A model generated the notes under the pieces. It searched no databases and was not told the origin of the DNA. It was given only the letters and a program-made list of their open reading frames with translations. A stretch of 34,283 nucleotides of DNA from Nitrosovibrio sp. Nv4 (GTDB lineage Bacteria; Pseudomonadota; Gammaproteobacteria; Burkholderiales; Nitrosomonadaceae): NCBI GenBank assembly GCA_945888885.1, contig CAMDAX010000005.1, positions 1 through 34,283 on the forward strand, in the 5' to 3' direction. Position numbers and translations under genes: made by a program. The first letter of the stretch is position 1, and every line of letters begins with the position of its first letter. Shown here piece after piece: positions 1-8,646 of this stretch.

Positions 1-208
1 TTCCACTGCGTTGCGTAGTATTCATTTCGGGCGCCGATGTTGTCTTTAGAACCTCCATCTTGCCAGTAATGGCCGCCCTTTTCTACCTCTTTTCGCTCCC
101 AATTCTCCGGTTAATTCAGCTCAGGTGGGGAGTTTTGCAAGAGCCTCTAATGAAATGGAATTGGAATAACACTCCCGCATCAGCGCTCTTTCTGAATTTT
201 TTATTTGG

Positions 209-1246
209 ATGATTATGCATCTGTTTCAGAGAAGTATCGGTTCGATCTGCCTGCCAACACTGCTGGCCGCTTTTGGGCTACTTGCAGCCGGCTGGAGTTC
301 CCCGCTTATGGCAACACAACTGCGTCCGGAAGTGGACGCATTTATCGGTGAGATGGTTGAGCGGCATGGGTTCGAGCAGGCTGAGCTTGCACAAATATTT
401 AGAACGGCAAAATTTCAGCCGGCTATCATCCAGGCAATTTCGCAGCTGGTCACAGCCCGGCCATGGCATGAATACCGTCCTTTGTTTGTCAATACCCGGC
501 GCATTGTGGGCGGGGCTTCCTTCTGGAGCAGCCATGCTGCGACTCTGGAGCAAGCAAGGAATGAACATGGTATCCCCGAGGAAATCGTTGCTGCAGTGAT
601 TGGGGTGGAGACCCTATACGGCGCGCAGACCGGCAGGCATCGTGTGCTGGATGCGCTGGTTACACTGGCGTTCGATTACCCCCGGCGCGCCGAATTTTTC
701 CGCAGTGAACTGGAGCAATATCTGCTGCTGACACGTGAGCAGGGCGTTGATGCATTAAATCTCAGAGGTTCCTACGCAGGTGCAATCGGCATTCCGCAAT
801 TCATGCCCAGCAGCTATCGGCGTTATGCGGTCGATTTCGATGGCGATGGCAGGAAGGAATTATCACTGAGCGCTGCGGACGCGATCGGCAGCGTTGCCAA
901 TTATCTCAAGGTCTTTGGCTGGGAAGTGGGGCAGGTAGTGACGGCACGTGCACAGATCAGCGGGGAAGGTTATCAGGAAGCGCTAGCTGCTGGAATCAAG
1001 CCCCTGCTTACAATGGCAGAAATGAAACAGTTGGGGGTTACACCACTAGTGGAGTCGACCGATATTGCCAGCGACAAGTTGGCAGCGCTGTTAGTGCTGG
1101 AAGGTAAGGATGGCCCTGAGTACTGGTTTGGTTTCAATAATTTCTATGTCATCACTCGCTATAACCGCAGCACCTATTACGCCATGTCGGTACTGCAGTT
1201 AGCCGAAGAAATCCGTGTAGCAAAAAATGCAAACAATGGGCCTTAA
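209..1246 (+). CDS. mltB: Lytic murein transglycosylase B (MltB-like, SLT fold)
   Basis: 345 aa ORF with N-terminal signal-like segment and MltB motifs: 'AAVIGVETLYGAQTGRHRVLDALVTLAFDYPRRAEFFRSELEQYLLL', 'GSYAGAIGIPQFMPSSYRRYAVDFDGDG'. Confidence 0.93.
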   Translation: MIMHLFQRSIGSICLPTLLAAFGLLAAGWSSPLMATQLRPEVDAFIGEMVERHGFEQAELAQIFRTAKFQPAIIQAISQLVTARPWHEYRPLFVNTRRIVGGASFWSSHAATLEQARNEHGIPEEIVAAVIGVETLYGAQTGRHRVLDALVTLAFDYPRRAEFFRSELEQYLLLTREQGVDALNLRGSYAGAIGIPQFMPSSYRRYAVDFDGDGRKELSLSAADAIGSVANYLKVFGWEVGQVVTARAQISGEGYQEALAAGIKPLLTMAEMKQLGVTPLVESTDIASDKLAALLVLEGKDGPEYWFGFNNFYVITRYNRSTYYAMSVLQLAEEIRVAKNANNGP

Positions 1247-1265
1247 CGTCGGCCACAGGAATGTT

Positions 1266-2345
1266 TTATTTCTCATTGGAGGACTGGTCAAACGCCACCA
1301 CATGATCCACTTCCAGTCTGATGCCGATTTTCTCGCCGATGGCGTGATTGTGGTGGCTGGGTACCAGCGATAGCGCAGTTGCACCGCTGGGCAGGTGCAG
1401 CGTATACAGAATATCGGCGCCGCGAAAAGCCTTATGCAACACCACTGCCTGTAGAGAGCTGGTGTCATCATGCACGATGTCGTCCGGGCGTAGCAGCACG
1501 TCGACATGGCAGCCCTCGCCACATACCTGAGCATCTGGTGCGCATTGGTGCGGAATGTCCGCAGTAAGAATCCCCAGCTCGATTTCCACCTGGTGCGGAT
1601 CCAACACCTTGCCGGGCAGAAACACGCCCTGACCGATAAAGTCCGCGACGAAACGATTGGCCGGGCGGTGATAGAGGTTATAGGCGCTATCCCATTGCTG
1701 GATTTCGCCACGATGCATGACACCGATCTCGTCGGCAATAGTAAAAGCCTCATTCTGATCGTGTGTCACCAGAATGGCAGTGGCATTCTGGCTCTTGAGA
1801 ATGTCGCGTACTTCCAGGCTCAAACGTTCACGCAGACTCACATCCAGATTGGAGAAAGGCTCATCCAGCAGCAGTAGATCCGGCCGTGGTGCCAGCGCGC
1901 GCGCCAGTGCCACGCGTTGCTGCTGGCCGCCGGATAGCTCATGTGGGTACTTGTTGGCCGTATCGGCGAGGCCCACAATCTGCAGCAATTCTGCAACGCG
2001 CGGCGCGCGCTCGCTTTTCGGCAGGCGATGCAGACCGAAGCCAATGTTGGCGGTAACGGTAAGATGCGGAAACAGTGCGTAGTCCTGAAACACCATGCCG
2101 ATGTGCCGTTGTTCCGGCGGCAGGAAAAAACCGCTGCCGCTCACCTTTACGCCATTCAGCAGAATCTCTCCTGCCGCTACCGGCTCGAACCCGGCAATAC
2201 AGCGCAATACCGTGGTTTTGCCGCAGCCGCTCGGCCCCAGCAGACAGCCGATCTGACCTTTCTCCAGCGTCAACGACAAATCGTTCACTACCAGTTGCTG
2301 GCCATAAGCGTGCCGGATGCTTTTCAGTTCGAGCAGTGCGTGCAT
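1266..2345 (-). CDS. fbpC: Ferric iron ABC transporter ATP-binding protein (FbpC-like)
   Basis: Walker A GPSGCGKTT, signature LSGGQQQR, Walker B LLLLDEPFSNLD, TOBE-like C-terminus. The ORF opens at 2486, but MHALLELKSIRHAYGQQ at 2345 is the credible start, just after fbpB. Confidence 0.9.
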   Translation of the reverse strand: MHALLELKSIRHAYGQQLVVNDLSLTLEKGQIGCLLGPSGCGKTTVLRCIAGFEPVAAGEILLNGVKVSGSGFFLPPEQRHIGMVFQDYALFPHLTVTANIGFGLHRLPKSERAPRVAELLQIVGLADTANKYPHELSGGQQQRVALARALAPRPDLLLLDEPFSNLDVSLRERLSLEVRDILKSQNATAILVTHDQNEAFTIADEIGVMHRGEIQQWDSAYNLYHRPANRFVADFIGQGVFLPGKVLDPHQVEIELGILTADIPHQCAPDAQVCGEGCHVDVLLRPDDIVHDDTSSLQAVVLHKAFRGADILYTLHLPSGATALSLVPSHHNHAIGEKIGIRLEVDHVVAFDQSSNEK

Positions 2346-2350
2346 GAAGG

Positions 2351-4033
2351 TTATTTTTCCGTCTGCCGCATAAACAGCATAATCGGCACCAGGCCTGCCA
2401 GCACCAGCGCCACCGCCGGCAGTGCGGCCTGCTCCCATGCACCTTCCGAAGTCATTTCGAAAATCCGCACCGCCAGCGTATCCCAACCGAACGGCCGGGT
2501 CATCAGGGTAATGGGCATTTCTTTCATCACGTCGACGAATACCAGGGTGGCGGCGGTAAAGATGCCACTTTTCAGAATGGGCAAGTGTACGCGCCGCAGC
2601 ATCGCCCAGCCGTTCAGGCCAAGCCCCATTGCAGCTTCGTCGATGCTGCTGGTGATGCGCTGCATCGCGCTATCGATGGGGCTATGACTCACCGCAAGAA
2701 AGCGCGTCATGTAGGCAAACAGCATAATAACGAGCGTGCCCTGAATCAATAATCCGGTCTCGATCTGAAATAGTTGTAGTGCCATTTCCCCCAGCCAGTT
2801 ATCCAGCCAGGCCAGTGGCACAAATATTCCTACTGCCAACACCGTGCCAGGCAAGGCATAGCCGAGGGTGGCAATGCGTACTGCATTACGCGTGGCGGGA
2901 TCGGGATGGCGGCGCGCTGCATACACTAACAGCAGCGCCACTCCACAGGTAAGCAGTGCGGCGAGTGCGGAAAGCAGCAGCGAATGCCAGAGGAAATCCA
3001 GGTAGCGCGAGTCAAAATCCTGCGCGAAAGTGCCAGCTGCCCAGATACCTAATTGAGCAACCGGCAGCAGGAAGGCGAAAAACAGGGTGCCCGTGGCCAG
3101 GGTGGTGGTGGCCCCAGCGCGCCAACCGCAGAGTGCAATGCGGTCACCACGCGCACTCTGCTTGGTCTCGGCATAGCGCATGCGTACACGAATTTGCTGC
3201 TCCACCACGATCAAGGCAAAGACGATCACGATCAACAGCGAAGCCAATTGCGAAGCTGCCGACAGAGAGAACATGCCGAACCACGCTTTGTAAATAGCAG
3301 TGGTGAAAGTGTCATAATTGAATACCGATACCGTGCCGAAATCCGCCAGAGTTTCCATCAGCGCCAGCATCACCCCGCCTGCGATCCATGGCCGCGCCAT
3401 CGGCAGCGCCACCTTGAAGAAACCCTGCGTGCGGTTAAAGCCCAGCGATTGTGCGGCTTCCAGCGAACGCTTGCCCTGCGTGAGAAAAGCGTTGCGCGCG
3501 AGCAAATAGACATACGGATAAAATGCCAGGATCATGATTGTGATGACCCCGAGCCGGCCGCGCACCTCCGGAAACCAGGACTCCGGTCCCAGCCAGGAAC
3601 GCAAGGCAGTCTGCAGCGGGCCGGTGTAATCGAACAGCCCCAGCATCACGAATGCGGTAACGTAGGCGGGAACCGCGAGCGGCAACAATAGCGCCCAGGA
3701 AAAGAATTTGCGCCCAGGAAATTCGCATACTGCAGTGAGCCAGGCGAGGCTGACTCCCAGCAACGCGGTACCAATGACCACGCCCAACGCCAGCCAGAAA
3801 GTATTGATCAGCAGACCAGGCAGAGTGGTTTCGACCAGGTGCTGCCAGATATCACTGGCAGGGGCAAAGAATGACGAAAGGACAGTGCCGATCGGAATCA
3901 GCACCAGCGCGGCGACCAGAAACGGGATCAGGCGCCAGCCTGACGCAGTGCGGTGGGCCGAAGGCGTGAAGCGGGAAAAACCGGCTAGTGTATTTCCATT
4001 TTGCACCGTGGCACTAAGCGTCTCATCCTTCAC
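2351..4033 (-). CDS. fbpB: Ferric iron ABC transporter permease (FbpB-like, two fused permease halves)
   Basis: 560 aa polytopic protein with two EAA-like loops ('EAAQSLGFNRTQGFFKVALPMARPWIAGG' and 'EAAMGLGLNGWAMLRRVHLPILKSGI'); adjacent to fbpA and fbpC on the same strand. Confidence 0.92.
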   Translation of the reverse strand: MKDETLSATVQNGNTLAGFSRFTPSAHRTASGWRLIPFLVAALVLIPIGTVLSSFFAPASDIWQHLVETTLPGLLINTFWLALGVVIGTALLGVSLAWLTAVCEFPGRKFFSWALLLPLAVPAYVTAFVMLGLFDYTGPLQTALRSWLGPESWFPEVRGRLGVITIMILAFYPYVYLLARNAFLTQGKRSLEAAQSLGFNRTQGFFKVALPMARPWIAGGVMLALMETLADFGTVSVFNYDTFTTAIYKAWFGMFSLSAASQLASLLIVIVFALIVVEQQIRVRMRYAETKQSARGDRIALCGWRAGATTTLATGTLFFAFLLPVAQLGIWAAGTFAQDFDSRYLDFLWHSLLLSALAALLTCGVALLLVYAARRHPDPATRNAVRIATLGYALPGTVLAVGIFVPLAWLDNWLGEMALQLFQIETGLLIQGTLVIMLFAYMTRFLAVSHSPIDSAMQRITSSIDEAAMGLGLNGWAMLRRVHLPILKSGIFTAATLVFVDVMKEMPITLMTRPFGWDTLAVRIFEMTSEGAWEQAALPAVALVLAGLVPIMLFMRQTEK

Positions 4034-4043
4034 CTGTGCTGCC

Positions 4044-5063
4044 TTAGCGGTAGCCTGCCCGGTCCATCAGTTTTACCGCTGCTGCCTGCAATTCACCGGC
4101 AGTGGCCACATTCATCGGGTTCTGCTTGAAGCTGCCCCACGCTGCGACCACCGGATCAGGTTTGATTTTTGGATTGGCTGGATACTCCATATTGATGTCG
4201 GCAAACAGGTTTTGCGCTTTCTCCGACGACAGGAATTCCAGCAGCTTGATCGCCGCCTGTTCGTTTTTGGCACCCTTGGTGATACCCGCGCCGGAAACGT
4301 TAATGTGGACGCCGCTACCTGCCTGATTGGGCCAGAAAATTGCCAGCGGCAGCGCAGGATTCTTTGTCAGCAGACGGCCATAATAATAGGTATTGACCAG
4401 CGTCACGTCGCATTTCCCGGCAGCGACGAACTCCATTGCCCGCGTATCGTCGGACAACGGGTCGGTGGCGAAATTGGCGACCCAGCCTTTCACGATCTGC
4501 TCGGTTTTGGCCTCGCCATGCTCGGCGATCATCATCGCCACCAGCGACTGGTTATACACTTTCTTGGAAGAGCGCAGGCACAGCCGCCCTTTCCACTTCG
4601 ACTCGGCCAGATCTTCGTAACTGGAAAGCTCGGCGGGTTTCACTTTCTGCGTGTTGTAGACCATGGTGCGAGCACGCACTGACAGCCCGAACCACTGTTT
4701 TTGCGGGTCACGCAGGTGTGCGGGAATATTCGCGTCCAGCGTCTTCGACTCCACTGGTCTCAACAACCCTTCGCGCGCAGCTTCCCACAGATTGCCCGCA
4801 TCGACCGTGATCAGCATATCGGCAGGAGTGTTCTTGCCCTCCGCTTTGAGGCGCGCGAGCAAGGCACCTTCATTATCGGTGACGAATTTCACCGCAATGC
4901 CGGTGTCCTTAGTGAAAGCATCGAACATCGGCTTGATAAGTTGCTCGATGCGCGCCGAATAAACCACTACCTGCTCGGCATAGGCGACATTAGCGCCCAG
5001 CAGCGCGGTGCAGCACAACATTGCGGCAAGATAGCGGCTAAAGCAGAGTCTCAGCATTTCCAT
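4044..5063 (-). CDS. fbpA: Periplasmic ferric iron-binding protein (FbpA-like)
   Basis: Signal peptide, then 'EQVVVYSARIEQLIKPMFDAFTKDTGIAVKFV' and the iron-ligand YY in 'VNTYYYGRLL'; first gene of the fbpABC operon. Confidence 0.92.
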   Translation of the reverse strand: MEMLRLCFSRYLAAMLCCTALLGANVAYAEQVVVYSARIEQLIKPMFDAFTKDTGIAVKFVTDNEGALLARLKAEGKNTPADMLITVDAGNLWEAAREGLLRPVESKTLDANIPAHLRDPQKQWFGLSVRARTMVYNTQKVKPAELSSYEDLAESKWKGRLCLRSSKKVYNQSLVAMMIAEHGEAKTEQIVKGWVANFATDPLSDDTRAMEFVAAGKCDVTLVNTYYYGRLLTKNPALPLAIFWPNQAGSGVHINVSGAGITKGAKNEQAAIKLLEFLSSEKAQNLFADINMEYPANPKIKPDPVVAAWGSFKQNPMNVATAGELQAAAVKLMDRAGYR

Positions 5064-5113
5064 TTACTCCAGATCGAATGAACAACGAAATTGGCTATAC
5101 ATAGCCTGAATTG

Positions 5114-5141
5114 ATTATATATGAATGATAATAGTTATCAA
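5114..5141 (-). promoter_or_regulatory. Candidate sigma70 promoter of fbpA with overlapping Fur box
   Basis: Minus strand TTGATA (5141-5136), N16, TATAAT (5119-5114). Overlapping 7-1-7 palindrome TGATAAT-A-GTTATCA at 5126-5140 (one mismatch from a perfect inverted repeat), about 63 nt upstream of the fbpA ATG. Confidence 0.75.
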
Positions 5142-5291
5142 CAAAATATCTCATCTGTGACGCTGAACATTGAATACGAACGGGGGAATTTCGAGGAGTT
5201 GAAGCTGTATATGCTACGATGCACAGGATCAAGTGGACAAGCAATGCAATGAGCTTGTCAGTGAGGTAAGATTGCAAAAATTGGGGAAATC

Positions 5292-6278
5292 ATGGCGAAT
5301 GGAAAACTATTAAGAAATTTAATCAAATCCGGATTGCAGGGCGACCAGCAAGGTTTTCGTGCCGCATCTGAGGCTGTAATAGCGGAGGAACGCGAAAAAA
5401 AACACCACTTGCTTGCAAGCGATCTTGAAAAATTGCTCTATGGTACGCGCGGCGATACTCCAACATCCCTCAGTCATCTAAAGCTCGTCTCAAATACTCC
5501 AACAAGCAAGGATAGCGGGCTTGCACTTCTGGAAATTCGTTCGGTTGTTCGTGAGCAACAAGACATAGTTCTGTCAAATGCGGCACAGTCGGCTTTGGAA
5601 GAAATTATTCTGGAGCACAATCGAGCGGACGTCCTGCGTTCTTATGGATTGAAGCCACCGCAAAAACTTATTTTTTTTGGCCCGTCTGGGTGCGGAAAAA
5701 CGCTTGCCGCAGAAGTGCTTGCAAACGAACTTTCGCTGCCACTTGTAGTGGTGAGGCTCGATTCAGTGATTTCGTCATTCCTTGGTGAAACAGCCTCGAA
5801 TTTGCGCAAAGTTTTTGATTACGTTGCGGAGCACCCAAGTGTTGCGCTTTTTGATGAATTTGATGCTCTCGCCAAAGACCGTGGTGACAGCGCGGATCAC
5901 GGTGAATTAAAGCGATCAGTCAATGCCGTTCTGCAAATGATGGATAGTTATCACGGGCAAAGTATCTTGATTGCCACAACCAACTATGAATCCTTGTTGG
6001 ATAAAGCGGTTTGGCGTCGCTTTGACGAAACCATACAGTTTGATATGCCCGATCTGGAACAAATCAAGCGGCTGTTGGGTATCAAGCTATCTGGCGTTCG
6101 CCGTAATTTTGAACCTTCCGATATCAAAATTGCTTCGCTATTCAAAAGTATGTCCCATGCAGATATTGAGCGCGTCTTGCGCCGGGCCGTAAAGGAAATG
6201 GTTTTGAGCGGCAAGGAGTTTCTTGAGAAGCAGCACCTCGCGGCGGGTCTTGCTAGAGAACACAAGATGCTGGGTTAA
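5292..6278 (+). CDS. ietA: AAA+ ATPase, IetA-like, paired with a downstream S8 protease
   Basis: Walker A 'FFGPSGCGKTLAAE', Walker B 'VALFDEFDALAKDRGD', sensor/arginine-finger segment 'IATTNYESLLDKAVWRRFDE'; 18 nt upstream of a subtilisin-like protease gene. Confidence 0.82.
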   Translation: MANGKLLRNLIKSGLQGDQQGFRAASEAVIAEEREKKHHLLASDLEKLLYGTRGDTPTSLSHLKLVSNTPTSKDSGLALLEIRSVVREQQDIVLSNAAQSALEEIILEHNRADVLRSYGLKPPQKLIFFGPSGCGKTLAAEVLANELSLPLVVVRLDSVISSFLGETASNLRKVFDYVAEHPSVALFDEFDALAKDRGDSADHGELKRSVNAVLQMMDSYHGQSILIATTNYESLLDKAVWRRFDETIQFDMPDLEQIKRLLGIKLSGVRRNFEPSDIKIASLFKSMSHADIERVLRRAVKEMVLSGKEFLEKQHLAAGLAREHKMLG

Positions 6279-6296
6279 TTCTGGCAAGCGAGCACT

Positions 6297-8633
6297 ATGG
6301 CCTACGAACACATCCGGATTACCAGAGACGAGCCAGTTCGTGAACGACACCGACGTCCTGGGTTTCCCGGCAATCTTCGCCCCGATGATGCCCGTTCATT
6401 CGGACAACAATTAAGCACTAGCCTTGCAATCGCCAAGGAGCAGATACAGGAAGCGGACATCGGTGGATTCGACTCGCGACTACTGCTTAAAGTGAATCTG
6501 CGCGAAGATGCTTCGTTACCAGAGTTGGAGGCCATTGGAGGCATATCAATCGTCAGTCAGGAAGACAAGGCTGTGGTATTGGCTTTCGCAACTGCTGCTG
6601 GACTGGCTGAATTTGAAGCGCGCTTGACTACGTTAAGTCAATCAGGCCGAGCAACACGCTCAGATATTCTGTTTTCCATCAAGCAGTTTGAACGCTGGAC
6701 ACCCGACAACAGAACAGGCAATGCACTTCGTGTGCAAGGTTTCCCGAACCGCACTACATTCGTGCTGGACGTTGAGTTGTGGCCTTTGGAAAACCAGCAA
6801 CATCGAGCGCAAAGCCTAGAATCTTTCCAGCAGTGGGCGCAGCAACAGGGCCTTGAGGTGCTGGACACATTGAATCAGCCATCCCTCGTTTTATTGCGGG
6901 TTCACTCAACCCAAGCACAGGCAGAACTACTCCTCAATCACCGGGATATTCGTACCGTTGATCTTCCGCCAAGCGTGGGGATTAATCTCCAGTTATTACT
7001 GGCCGATGTAAACCAGTTTCCAGAAGTTCCCCAGCCTCCAGAAAATGCGCCGCGCTTGGCCGTACTCGATAGCGGTATTACGCAAGGGCATCCCCTACTA
7101 TCCCCTGCAGTCGGCGATGCCCAGGGCTTTGTCGCGCCTGGTCGCGATGCCTCTGACAACGCGATGGCTGGGCACGGCACTTTTGTTGCGGGTCTTGCGT
7201 TGTATGGAGATGTTGCGGAGCAACTCCGCCAAGGCCAGTTTATCCCGCAGCTTCAGCTTCTCTCAGGCAGAGTGTTCAATGATGACGGCACAGACCAAAC
7301 CGAGTTTGTGGAAAAGTGCGTAGAAGAAGCGGTTCGTTATTTCAAAGACAACTATGGCTGCCGCGTATTCAATCTCAGCTATGGGGATTTCAACAAGGTC
7401 TATGACGGACGGCACGTTCGCGGCTTAGCGTACACGCTAGATAGGCTGACACGAGACCTCGGCGTGCTGTTCGTTGTGCCGACAGGGAATTTGCAAGCCA
7501 AGCAATTGCCTGATAATCCAAATACGCAATATCCACGCTATTTGCTTGAGCCGCAAGCGCGTCTGCTCGAACCGGCTCCTGCACTGAATGCGATCACAGT
7601 AGGTGGGTTAGCAGCTGTCGATATGTCCACCCAAGCCCAACGCTATGAGCACACCATTGAAGATGTACGCATTGCTGCTCCGTTGCAACCGTCACCTTTC
7701 ACACGTGCAGGTTTTTCGGTAGGCGGTGCTATTAAACCCGATTTTGTCGAAGAGGCGGGAAATCTTGCGGTGGCACGGAACGGCAGAAATACACACCATC
7801 AGGGACTAGGTATTGTTTCCATGAACTCAGGCTTTGCCAGTGGGCGACCATTCCGCGAGGATTACGGTACAAGTTTTGCTGCGCCCAAGGTTGCACATAT
7901 AGCCGCAAAATTGGCTGGCCGTTTCCCGGAAAACTCCGTGAATCTTGTCCGGGCAATTCTCGCCTGTCATGCCTCATGGCCAGAGCCAGCTATTCAATTG
8001 CTCAATCCTGAAGGAGGAGCCACAGGCCGTGAATCATTGCTCAAGCTGGTGGGCTATGGGCGCATAGCCAAGGACGCATTGATCGAATCAGATGAGCAGG
8101 TGGTGACGCTCTACGCAGAAGACCGCATCGGCAACAATCACACTCAATTTTATGAACTTCCCTTGCCGGATGAGCTTTGGAGCGCAGGGAATCGACAACG
8201 CCAAATCTCCATTGCACTTGCATATAGCCCGGAAGTACGAACGACGAGACTTGACTACAAACATACAAAACTCAGTTTCTCCTTGGTAGAAGCGGACTCG
8301 CTGAATCAAGTGGCCGATGCTTTCACTCGGGGCAGGGCACAAGGTTTGCCCGAGCGTACGGGTGGTAGATCAATTAGCAGCGATATGAGAAAGCCCGGAA
8401 CCCTTCAAGCATCCACTTGGACATTTCAAGTCGCGCCTCGGTCTGGTCAGCGGAAGCTATTCATCGTGATTACGCGGCAAGATGCGAACTGGTCAATCCA
8501 ACAAGACTCAGATGAACGCTATGCCTTGTCCGTGGTCATTCGTGACCGTGAGAATGCCAGCGTTAATCTTCACGAACGAATTTCCGCCATCGTGCAGGCT
8601 CGTGTACAAGAACGCGCACGAGTACGCACGTAA
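6297..8633 (+). CDS. ietS: Subtilisin-like (S8) serine protease, IetS-like
   Basis: Catalytic triad motifs in order: 'RLAVLDSGITQGHP' (Asp), 'MAGHGTFVAGLALYG' (His), 'REDYGTSFAAPKVAHIAA' (Ser), with candidate oxyanion Asn in 'VVPTGNLQ'. About 230 aa N-terminal extension; no obvious signal peptide. Confidence 0.87.
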   Translation: MAYEHIRITRDEPVRERHRRPGFPGNLRPDDARSFGQQLSTSLAIAKEQIQEADIGGFDSRLLLKVNLREDASLPELEAIGGISIVSQEDKAVVLAFATAAGLAEFEARLTTLSQSGRATRSDILFSIKQFERWTPDNRTGNALRVQGFPNRTTFVLDVELWPLENQQHRAQSLESFQQWAQQQGLEVLDTLNQPSLVLLRVHSTQAQAELLLNHRDIRTVDLPPSVGINLQLLLADVNQFPEVPQPPENAPRLAVLDSGITQGHPLLSPAVGDAQGFVAPGRDASDNAMAGHGTFVAGLALYGDVAEQLRQGQFIPQLQLLSGRVFNDDGTDQTEFVEKCVEEAVRYFKDNYGCRVFNLSYGDFNKVYDGRHVRGLAYTLDRLTRDLGVLFVVPTGNLQAKQLPDNPNTQYPRYLLEPQARLLEPAPALNAITVGGLAAVDMSTQAQRYEHTIEDVRIAAPLQPSPFTRAGFSVGGAIKPDFVEEAGNLAVARNGRNTHHQGLGIVSMNSGFASGRPFREDYGTSFAAPKVAHIAAKLAGRFPENSVNLVRAILACHASWPEPAIQLLNPEGGATGRESLLKLVGYGRIAKDALIESDEQVVTLYAEDRIGNNHTQFYELPLPDELWSAGNRQRQISIALAYSPEVRTTRLDYKHTKLSFSLVEADSLNQVADAFTRGRAQGLPERTGGRSISSDMRKPGTLQASTWTFQVAPRSGQRKLFIVITRQDANWSIQQDSDERYALSVVIRDRENASVNLHERISAIVQARVQERARVRT

Positions 8634-8646
8634 GAACAAGGATCGC

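Noticed and set aside
2346-2486. N-terminal extension of the fbpC ORF
   Set aside because: G/A/R-rich translation overlapping the 3' end of fbpB; the ABC domain begins after M at 2345.
1941-4682. Long plus-strand ORFs (248, 212 and 324 aa) opposite fbpC, fbpB and fbpA
   Set aside because: They are antisense shadows of strongly supported transporter genes, with low-complexity R/Q/H-rich translations and no recognisable domain.
5095-5277. 60-aa minus-strand ORF between fbpA and ietA
   Set aside because: Covers the fbpA promoter and Fur box; no SD and no recognisable product.
8482-8646. 55-aa N-terminal extension of the mod ORF
   Set aside because: It overlaps the end of the S8 protease in another frame. 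MTKKQKLELTWIG at 8647 has an SD and the expected Mod N-terminus.
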